Made by a program: the position numbers and the translations under genes. A model generated the notes under the pieces. That model saw nothing but the letters and a program-made list of their open reading frames with translations. It did not search any database and had not been told where the DNA came from. Shown piece by piece: positions 17,506 through 23,267 of a stretch of DNA of 29,641 bases (position 1 is the first letter of the stretch; the number at the start of each line of letters is the position of its first letter). Origin of the DNA: CAYPKW01 sp964411425 (GTDB taxonomy: Bacteria; Pseudomonadota; Alphaproteobacteria; Dongiales; Dongiaceae); NCBI GenBank assembly GCA_964411425.1, contig CAYPKW010000029.1, positions 1-29,641 on the forward strand, in the 5' to 3' direction.

Positions 17506-18900
17506 ATGTCCCGCGAGCTCGCCCTGATGCCGGCCATGGAGATGCTCGCGCTCTACCGCGAGAAACGCCTGTCGCCGGTCGAGACGACGCAGGCCGCCCT
17601 CGACCGCATCGAGGCGCTCGACGGCGCCCATAACGCGTTCCGCCTGGTGGATGGCGAGGCGGCGTTGGCGGTCGCCCGCGCGTCCGAGGCGCGCTGGCAG
17701 GCGGGGCGCCCGCAGGGCCTCGTGGACGGCGTGCCGGCCACGGTCAAGGACCTTTTGCTGACCAAGGGCTGGTCCACGCTGCGCGGCTCCAAAGCGATCC
17801 CGCCCGACCAGCCCTGGGAGGTGGACGCGCCTTCGGTGGAGCGGCTGCGCCAGCACGGCGCGGTGCTGCTCGGCAAGACGACGACGCCCGAGTTCGGCTG
17901 GAAGGGCGTCACGGACAGTCCGCTCACCGGCGTCACGCGCAATCCGTGGGATACCGGGAAGACACCGGGCGGCAGCAGCGGCGGGGCCGCGGTCGCGGCG
18001 GCGCTCGGGCAAGGGGCGCTCCACGTCGGCACCGACGGCGGCGGCTCGATCCGCATTCCGGCCGCCTTCACCGGCATCTTCGGGTTGAAACCGAGCTTCG
18101 GGCGCGTGCCGCTCTATCCATCGAGCCCGTTCGGCACCATCGCCCATCTGGGCCCGATGACCCGCACGGTGGCCGACGCGGCGCTGATGCTGAACGTGCT
18201 GGCCGGGCCCGACTGGCGCGACTGGCACGCGCTGCCGCCGGACGGGCGCGATTATCTCGACGGGCTCGAGGACGGCGTGCGCGGGCTCAAGATCGCGTTC
18301 AGCCCGACCCTCGGCCACGTGCCGGTAGACTCCGAGGTGGCGGCGGCGGTGGCGGCGGCGGCGCGGGTGTTCGCGGAGTTGGGCGCGCACGTCGAGGAAG
18401 CGGACCCCGGCCTGCCGCCGAGCGGCGTCACCTTCGTCAATCACTGGTTCCCCGGCGCCGCCAACGCGCTCAGGAGGTTCGGCCCGGAGCAGCGCCGGCT
18501 GATGGACCCCGGGCTGATCGCCGCCGCCGAGCTGGGCGAGAAACTGGCGCTCATGGACTATCTCGCCGCGGTCGGCGAGCGCGAGGCGATGGGCCACAAG
18601 ATGAATGCGTTCCACCGCCAATGGGACCTGCTGCTGACCCCCACCATGCCGCTCGCCGCGTTCGCCGCCGGGCAGGATACGCCGCTCACCGCCGAGGGCG
18701 AGCGCTGGGTCGACTGGACGCCGTTCACCTATCCGTTCAACCTGACCCGCCAGCCGGCGGCGAGCGTGCCGTGCGGGTTCACGAAGGCGGGGCTGCCGGT
18801 GGGCCTGCAGATCGTGGGGCCGCTCTACGCCGACGCGCTCGTCTTGCGCGCGGCGCGCGCCTTCGAGACGGCGCGGCCGTTCCGCATGCCGGCGCTGTAG
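17506..18900 (+). CDS. Amidase signature family enzyme
   Basis: This protein is 464 aa long from MSREL; an ATG five codons upstream at 17491 is an alternative start. The amidase signature is intact: Lys81 in ATVKDLLLTKG, the cis-Ser in PGGSSGGAAVAAALGQGA (about 154-171) and the nucleophile Ser181 in GTDGGGSIRIPAAFTG. The C-terminus has LPVGLQIVGPLYADALVLRAA, a common family ending. Such enzymes hydrolyse carboxamides to acids and ammonia. It lacks GatB/GatC neighbours and is not a clear GatA, so a catabolic role is more likely. It is divergent from the MFS gene, with which it may share a regulatory region (17388-17505). Confidence 0.92.
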   Translation: MSRELALMPAMEMLALYREKRLSPVETTQAALDRIEALDGAHNAFRLVDGEAALAVARASEARWQAGRPQGLVDGVPATVKDLLLTKGWSTLRGSKAIPPDQPWEVDAPSVERLRQHGAVLLGKTTTPEFGWKGVTDSPLTGVTRNPWDTGKTPGGSSGGAAVAAALGQGALHVGTDGGGSIRIPAAFTGIFGLKPSFGRVPLYPSSPFGTIAHLGPMTRTVADAALMLNVLAGPDWRDWHALPPDGRDYLDGLEDGVRGLKIAFSPTLGHVPVDSEVAAAVAAAARVFAELGAHVEEADPGLPPSGVTFVNHWFPGAANALRRFGPEQRRLMDPGLIAAAELGEKLALMDYLAAVGEREAMGHKMNAFHRQWDLLLTPTMPLAAFAAGQDTPLTAEGERWVDWTPFTYPFNLTRQPAASVPCGFTKAGLPVGLQIVGPLYADALVLRAARAFETARPFRMPAL

Positions 18901-18921
18901 CAGCCGATGTAGAATACGCCC

Positions 18922-20190
18922 ATGCTGCGACGCGACTTTCTCGGCCTCGGGATCGGCGTCGGCGCCGGCGCCCTGCCACTGCGGCTGGCGGCGGCGGAAC
19001 CGATCGCCCGGCCGGCCGTCTACTTTGTGCCCGGATACCGGCCGGAGCGGGCGCATTTTCGCGGCCGGCCGCTCCTCGCGGCGCCGGAGTTCCGCCGCTT
19101 CATCCCCAAAGGCCATGACGGCGGCACGACGCTCGTCACCCGGATCGACGAAGCGGACGGTTCCATTCGCCGCGCGCTGCTGCCCATCGTGGGCCACGCC
19201 ATCGCCGTCGCCCCCGACGGCCGCGTTGCGGTGTGGAGCAGCAACAACGGGCCGGCGCTCCTCACCTTCGACCCGGCGAGCCTCGAACTCGGCCGCCTCG
19301 CGGACTACCAGCCCGGCGAATATCTCGGCGGCGGCCACGGGGTCTTCACCCCCGACGGCCGGGCGATCGTGCTGTCGGAGCGCCGGCTCGCCACCGGTTT
19401 CGGCGATCCCAGGGACCACTACGGCCGCATCACGGTGCGCGATCCGGAGACCCTCGCCGTGCTGGACGCGTTCAGTTGCGCCGGCATGTCGCCGCACGAG
19501 ATCGAGCTGATGGCCGACGGCCGGCACCTCGCGGTGGCGAACTACGGCAGCTACGCCATGCCGGGCGACTGGCGCCCGCGCATCGTGGAGCCGAGCCTCA
19601 CCATCCTCGAGCTCGCCAGCGGCAAGCTGGTGGATAAGCGCGTGAGCGCCGACCTCGGCGCGGAGACGACGCATCTCGCCGCTTACAGCTTCGAGCGCGT
19701 CTCGACCGTCCGCTTGCGCCGCGGCGACCGGGAGGAGGAGCGCGCCTTGCTGGCCGATCGAGCCGAGGTCTACGAGCCCGACGCCTCGCCCTTCGACGAG
19801 GGCGCGTACCTCCCGGGGCCGGTGCAGCGCTACGAGGGGGCCCAGCCGGGCGAGGGGCCGGCGGCGCTCCCCGCCGACCCCTTGCGCGCGCGGCACGGAC
19901 AGAGCGTGGTCTACGATCCGGCCGCGGACGAGATGCTCGCGACTTTCACTTCGTCGCACGCCGTCATGGTCACGGACGGCGCCGACGGCCGGGTGAAACG
20001 CCTGATCGAGACCGAGCGCCACGGCCTCAGGTATCCGCGCGGCATCGCGCTGCACCCCGACGGCGCGCATTACGCGGTGTCGGGCTCGTGGCAGGACATC
20101 CTGCTGTTCCGGCGCGGCACCCACGAGCCGGCGCCGGAGCGCGCGCTGCGCGCCACGTTCTTCGATCACAGCCACATGACCGTCGCCTGA
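18922..20190 (+). CDS. DUF1513 family exported beta-propeller protein
   Basis: This is a 422-aa protein with a Tat-type leader (MLRRDFLGLGIGVGAGALPL, twin Arg at 3-4, cleavage near residue 25 after RLAAA). Repeated blade-like segments are visible: GHAIAVAPDGRVAVWSSNN, GGGHGVFTPDGRAIVLSERRL, MSPHEIELMADGRHLAVANYG, YPRGIALHPDGAHYAVSGSW. DUF1513 proteins are periplasmic and often linked to Efe-type iron uptake operons (family knowledge), but no iron genes are adjacent here. It begins 21 nt after the amidase stop, so co-transcription is possible. Biochemical role is not established. Confidence 0.88.
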   Translation: MLRRDFLGLGIGVGAGALPLRLAAAEPIARPAVYFVPGYRPERAHFRGRPLLAAPEFRRFIPKGHDGGTTLVTRIDEADGSIRRALLPIVGHAIAVAPDGRVAVWSSNNGPALLTFDPASLELGRLADYQPGEYLGGGHGVFTPDGRAIVLSERRLATGFGDPRDHYGRITVRDPETLAVLDAFSCAGMSPHEIELMADGRHLAVANYGSYAMPGDWRPRIVEPSLTILELASGKLVDKRVSADLGAETTHLAAYSFERVSTVRLRRGDREEERALLADRAEVYEPDASPFDEGAYLPGPVQRYEGAQPGEGPAALPADPLRARHGQSVVYDPAADEMLATFTSSHAVMVTDGADGRVKRLIETERHGLRYPRGIALHPDGAHYAVSGSWQDILLFRRGTHEPAPERALRATFFDHSHMTVA

Positions 20191-20242
20191 CCCCGGGCCG
20201 GCGCTCAGGGCAAGCAAGGTCGGCGGGTGACCTGGCAGCCTG

Positions 20243-20563
20243 CTAAGCTAGGGCGACTTCTCGGTCGAAATCCGGCTTCTTTTCGGCGTGCAGCCTAAGG
20301 GTGACGCCGCAGGCGCCGGCAATCCGTTCGAGCGTCGAAAGCGAATGGCCCGTGTATTCGGCATCCTCCAGTCGTGCAATGACGGACTGCGTGGTGCCAA
20401 TGCGCTTGGCAAGCTCCACCTGGGTCAACCCAGCGCCCTCGCGCATCTCACGAACCAGAAGCGCCAAGTCAATTTGGTGCAGGGTGCGGACAAAGGCCTT
20501 CCGGTAGGTGACGCTCCGGCGCGACCGCTCCTGTACGACCCGTGCATGCTGGTCGGTCTTCAT
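20243..20563 (-). CDS. XRE-family antitoxin, second gene of a toxin-first TA pair
   Basis: This is a 106-aa protein. The helix-turn-helix covers about 41-95: LLVREMREGAGLTQVELAKRI, GTTQSVIARLED and LSTLERIAGACGVTLRLH, typical of Xre/HigA-type antitoxins. The start ATG overlaps the toxin stop (ATGA, 20560-20563), which favours this start over an in-frame ATG 24 codons upstream inside the toxin gene. Antitoxins of this type bind the toxin and repress their own promoter. A candidate operator lies ahead of the toxin gene. Confidence 0.9.
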   Translation of the reverse strand: MKTDQHARVVQERSRRSVTYRKAFVRTLHQIDLALLVREMREGAGLTQVELAKRIGTTQSVIARLEDAEYTGHSLSTLERIAGACGVTLRLHAEKKPDFDREVALA

Positions 20564-20964
20564 AGTACCGTCTCCTTCTGAATCGCCTCCCGTTCCTTCT
20601 CCGAAGTGGGATAGCGATTCCTGTACTTCAGCCACAGCTTCCTGAGCCGCTCAGCCCGCGCAATCTCGCCGGGTGGAGTTTCCTGACTCTTCTTCTGAAA
20701 GCCGGAAGCAATCACAATCAGCATTCCGGGCCGGTAGAAGAACAAGATGCGAAAAATCCGATCGAATTGCTTTACCCGGAGTTCGAAGATGTCCCCGGTC
20801 AGCTTCTTGACAAACTTGCCTTCCATCCGGTTGCCATGGATGCGCAGCCGCTCGATGAACGCATCCACGCGGGCAGCCGCCTTATCATCCAGCGAGTCGA
20901 TGAATTCTCGGGCCGGAATCCGGCCATTGGGCAGCTCCACGTATTCGATCGTGAACCCATTCAT
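20560..20964 (-). CDS. RelE/ParE-superfamily (HigB, Gp49-like) toxin
   Basis: This is a 134-aa protein. The pattern of the phage Gp49-like/HigB toxins is clear: IEYVELPNGRIPAREFIDSLDDKAAARVDAFIERL, FVKKLTGDIFELRVKQFDRIFRILFFYRPGMLIVIASGFQKKSQETPPGEIARAERLRKLWL. The basic C-terminal residues (Lys/Arg after FQKKSQ) are where ribosome-dependent mRNA interferases hold their catalytic groups. It is the first gene of the operon, with the antitoxin second, the order typical of higBA. The leader is only a few nucleotides by the promoter proposed at 20976-21004. Confidence 0.92.
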   Translation of the reverse strand: MNGFTIEYVELPNGRIPAREFIDSLDDKAAARVDAFIERLRIHGNRMEGKFVKKLTGDIFELRVKQFDRIFRILFFYRPGMLIVIASGFQKKSQETPPGEIARAERLRKLWLKYRNRYPTSEKEREAIQKETVL

Positions 20965-20975
20965 TTAGCGATCCC

Positions 20976-21004
20976 AGTATAGCAGGAATGCTATGTCGCG
21001 CCAA
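20976..21004 (-). promoter_or_regulatory. Promoter and operator of the toxin-antitoxin operon
   Basis: Reading the minus strand, TTGGCG (21004-20999), a 17-nt spacer and TATACT (20981-20976) fit a sigma-70 promoter. A perfect inverted repeat ATAGCA-n4-TGCTAT at 20979-20994 overlaps the -10 box, the expected place for an antitoxin operator. The toxin ATG is only 11 nt beyond the -10 box, so the transcript would have almost no leader. Confidence 0.6.
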
Positions 21005-21114
21005 CCCTATTCCTCACTCAAGGGCGTTCTACTCCTCTGGCCGCTTGGCTGGCAGCGCGGCCGCGCCTCGAAAAGATTGCTCGGACATGTAGGACTATGA
21101 ATGGGACATCGCCC

Positions 21115-21157
21115 TAGAACCACCCCGATTTCTTGAACCGGTAGTAGAGGTAGCCGC
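21115..21157 (-). pseudogene. Detached copy of the corA 3' end
   Basis: Positions 21118-21157 are identical to 22212-22251, the last 40 coding nucleotides before the final Phe codon of corA. The copy still encodes GYLYYRFKKSGW, then F and a TAG stop; the final Phe codon is TTC rather than TTT, a synonymous change. Upstream the reading frame is unrelated to CorA. The intact corA gene lies 1.1 kb away in the same orientation, with arsR-arsI between the two copies. This is either a footprint of cassette insertion at the corA 3' end or the remains of a duplicated corA. Confidence 0.85.
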
Positions 21158-21196
21158 GCTCGACCACCGGCAGGTGGCGCAGGCGCCAAATTGCGC

Positions 21197-21232
21197 TTGA
21201 CTCCCGAATGAGGATTCCATAGTTTTGGAATC
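21197..21232 (+). promoter_or_regulatory. arsR promoter with operator spanning the -10 box
   Basis: TTGACT (21197-21202), a 17-nt spacer and TAGTTT (21220-21225) form a good promoter. A perfect inverted repeat GATTCCA-n6-TGGAATC (21213-21232) encloses the -10 box and is the natural candidate for the ArsR binding site. The arsR ATG starts at the next base, 7 nt after the -10 box, so transcription should start on or within a base or two of the ATG and give a leaderless mRNA. Confidence 0.7.
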
Positions 21233-21619
21233 ATGAAATCGAAAGAAGCCATCGACGGCCTGGCGGCGCTCGCCCAAGAGACGCGGCTTGCCATCTTCCG
21301 GCTGCTCGTCCGCCAGGGGCCGCAAGGCCTGCCCGCCGGCACGATCGCCGAGCGGCTCGACATCCCCGCCCCCACCATGTCGTTCCATCTGGCCCAGCTC
21401 AGCCGCGCCGGACTCGTGACCGCGCGGCGCCAGAGCCGGTCCATTCTCTACGCCGCCGATTATCGGGGCATGAATGCGCTCCTCACCTACCTCACCGAGA
21501 ATTGTTGTCAGGGCCGTGCGGAGATCTGCGGGATTGTCACCTGCAGCCCGGCGACCGAAACTGCGATCGCTCACACAGGAGACCCCCATGAAGCGCCTGC
21601 ACGTGTCCGTCGCCGTTAG
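21233..21619 (+). CDS. arsR: ArsR/SmtB-family arsenic-responsive repressor
   Basis: This is a 128-aa winged-helix repressor: LAALAQETRLAIFRLLVRQGPQGLPAGTIAERL, then the recognition helix PAPTMSFHLAQLSRAGLV (about 46-62) and wing ARRQSRSILYAAD. A C-terminal cysteine set Cys91-Cys92-x6-Cys99 (ENCCQGRAEIC), plus Cys104, matches the C-terminal As(III) site described for Acidithiobacillus-type ArsR rather than the helix site of the plasmid R773 type. Its 3' end overlaps arsI by 32 nt, so the two are one operon. It probably represses its own promoter at the inverted repeat immediately upstream and releases it on binding trivalent arsenicals. Confidence 0.92.
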   Translation: MKSKEAIDGLAALAQETRLAIFRLLVRQGPQGLPAGTIAERLDIPAPTMSFHLAQLSRAGLVTARRQSRSILYAADYRGMNALLTYLTENCCQGRAEICGIVTCSPATETAIAHTGDPHEAPARVRRR

Positions 21620-22118
21620 CGACCTCGAGAAGTCGATCGAATTCTACTCCACCTTATTCGCCGCCGAGCCGTCCGTCGGCAAGAGCGACTACGCCAAATG
21701 GATGCTTGACGACCCGTGCGTCAACTTCTCGATCTCCAGCCGCGGGACCCGCAAGGGCGTCGACCACTTGGGCATCCAGGTCGATGACGACGCCGAGCTC
21801 GCCGCCGTCGCCGGCCGGCTCGCACGGGCGGGAAACTCCGTCCATGAGCAGAAGGCGACGACGTGCTGCTACGCCCGGTCGAACAAGGCGTGGGTGCATG
21901 ATCCCGAAGGCGTCGCGTGGGAAACCTTCCACACCTTCGGCGAGAGCACCGTCTACGGCGAGGATCGCGACGGCGGGGAAGACGCGGCTGGTAGCGAACC
22001 CTCGGCCTGCTGCACGCCGACCGCCGAGCAAGCGAAGACGGCAACTTGCTGTGCGCCCGCCGCCGACACGCCGCGGATGATCGCCGGAGAAGGTGAAGCG
22101 GGCGTTGATGACGTCTAG
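21588..22118 (+). CDS. arsI: ArsI/CadI-type extradiol dioxygenase-fold enzyme (organoarsenical C-As lyase)
   Basis: This is a 176-aa VOC/glyoxalase-fold protein. Iron ligands and substrate residues known from ArsI are visible: His5 (KRLHVSVAV), His60 (KGVDHLGIQV), Glu112 (AWETFHT) and the vicinal pair Cys93-Cys94 (TTCCYARSNKAWVHDPEG) that binds trivalent organoarsenicals. ArsI splits the C-As bond of methylarsenite or aromatic arsenicals, giving As(III). A 60-residue tail follows with two more Cys pairs (141-142 and 154-155), longer than the core fold needs and possibly arsenic-binding. ACAGGAG lies 8 nt upstream of the ATG. No arsenite permease, ArsP or ArsC gene is nearby. Confidence 0.9.
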   Translation: MKRLHVSVAVSDLEKSIEFYSTLFAAEPSVGKSDYAKWMLDDPCVNFSISSRGTRKGVDHLGIQVDDDAELAAVAGRLARAGNSVHEQKATTCCYARSNKAWVHDPEGVAWETFHTFGESTVYGEDRDGGEDAAGSEPSACCTPTAEQAKTATCCAPAADTPRMIAGEGEAGVDDV

Positions 22119-22137
22119 GTCCTGCGGCCGCCTTCTT

Positions 22138-22198
22138 GAGTCATGACTCCCGTCTTGACTCCAGGCTGTAGATTCGAAGGGAGCAGGCTTGAGTCGAG
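22138..22198. repeat. Inverted repeats between convergent arsI and corA
   Basis: A perfect 12-nt palindrome GAGTCATGACTC (22138-22149) is followed by an imperfect inverted repeat, CTTGACTCCAGGCT (22154-22167) against the complement of AGCAGGCTTGAGTCGAG (22182-22198). Together they fill most of the 89-nt gap between the ends of arsI and corA. They may be a transcription stop or part of the cassette boundary. The TTGACT here has no correctly spaced -10 box. Confidence 0.45.
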
Positions 22199-22207
22199 GG
22201 GTTTGAG

Positions 22208-23176
22208 CTAAAACCACCCCGATTTCTTGAACCGGTAGTAGAGGTAGCCGCACAGCGACACGATGGCGAAGAGCACGGTGGGATAGCCGTAGCGCCAGTC
22301 GAGCTCCGGCATGACCTCGAAATTCATGCCGTAGACGCCGGCGATCGCCGTCGGCACCGCCAGGATGGCGGCCCAGCCGGCGAGCTGCCTGGTGACCTCG
22401 TTCTGCCGCACGGACACGATTAGCAGGTTGGCCTCGAGCGCCGTCCTTAGCAGCTCGCGCAGCGCATCGATTGTTTCCAGCACCCTCAGCGCGTGATCGT
22501 AGACGTCGCGGAAGTAGGGATGGGAGTCGCGGTCCACAATCGTCACGTCGAACCGCATCAGCCGGTTGGTCATCTCGCCCAAGGGCGCCACGATGCGGCG
22601 CAGCGCCATCAGGTCGCGCTGCAGCGCGTAGATGCGCTCGACCTGCGCCTGATCGAAGGTACTGCCGACGCCGGCGCCCTCCAGCCGATCGACCTCGCCT
22701 TCGACCCCCTCCACCACGGGGATGTAGTGATCGACGATGAAATCCATCAGCGAGTAGAGCACGAAGTCGACGCCCATCTTCAGCATCTTGGGCGCCCCCT
22801 CGCAGCGCGCCCGGACTTCGGAATAGGAGCTCGAAGGTCCGTGCCGCACGGTGAGGATGTAGCCCTTGCCCGCGAAGATGTGGGTCTCGCCGAACTCGAT
22901 CTTGCCGCCGACCGTCTGCGCCGTGTGCAGCACCAAGAACAGCGCGTCGCCGTAGAGATCGAGCTTCGGGCGCTGGTGGGCGTGCAGCGCGTCCTCGACC
23001 GCGAGGTCGTGCAGGCCGAACTGCTGCTGCACCTGGCGCAGCAGCGCCTCGTCGGGTTCGTGCAGCCCGATCCACACGAAGCGGCTGCCGCCCAGCGCCG
23101 CCGCGCCGGCCTCGCCGATGGCGATGTCCCTGACCCGCCGCCCGTCCTCGTAAGCGGCGCCGCCGACCACCGTCAT
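22208..23176 (-). CDS. corA: CorA-family divalent cation (Mg2+/Co2+) channel
   Basis: This is a 322-aa protein. A large cytosolic N-terminal domain (about 1-255; FVWIGLHEPDEALLRQVQ, DLAVEDALHAHQRPKLDLYGD, FGETHIFAGKGYILTVRHG) is followed by two membrane helices. The first (about 263-281) ends in the selectivity signature YGMN at 282-285 (FEVMPEL loop after it), and the second runs to a basic tail RFKKSGWF. The start MTVVGG is chosen for family-like length; the longer frame upstream would overlap the AtuA-like gene. CorA forms a pentameric Mg2+ channel in the inner membrane. Forty nucleotides of its 3' end are duplicated beyond the arsRI cassette. Confidence 0.94.
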   Translation of the reverse strand: MTVVGGAAYEDGRRVRDIAIGEAGAAALGGSRFVWIGLHEPDEALLRQVQQQFGLHDLAVEDALHAHQRPKLDLYGDALFLVLHTAQTVGGKIEFGETHIFAGKGYILTVRHGPSSSYSEVRARCEGAPKMLKMGVDFVLYSLMDFIVDHYIPVVEGVEGEVDRLEGAGVGSTFDQAQVERIYALQRDLMALRRIVAPLGEMTNRLMRFDVTIVDRDSHPYFRDVYDHALRVLETIDALRELLRTALEANLLIVSVRQNEVTRQLAGWAAILAVPTAIAGVYGMNFEVMPELDWRYGYPTVLFAIVSLCGYLYYRFKKSGWF

Positions 23177-23267
23177 GGCGCTCTTCCTCCCCCTGGCCGG
23201 CCGGTGACGCGCCCGCCGCCGATCCGTTATGCTACGAAACCGGGGAATGGGCCAGGAAGATCGGGGC

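Noticed and set aside
16165..20217. A 1350-codon open frame on the minus strand
   Set aside because: It is a GC-rich antisense shadow of the amidase and DUF1513 genes and runs out of frame through the MFS gene. The translation is Arg/His/Pro-rich without domains, while the other frames carry intact family motifs.
22154..22187. A MerR-type metal promoter (TTGACT with a dyad)
   Set aside because: No -10 box is found at 19-20 nt or 17 nt from TTGACT, and there is no downstream gene in that direction except the convergent corA 3' end.
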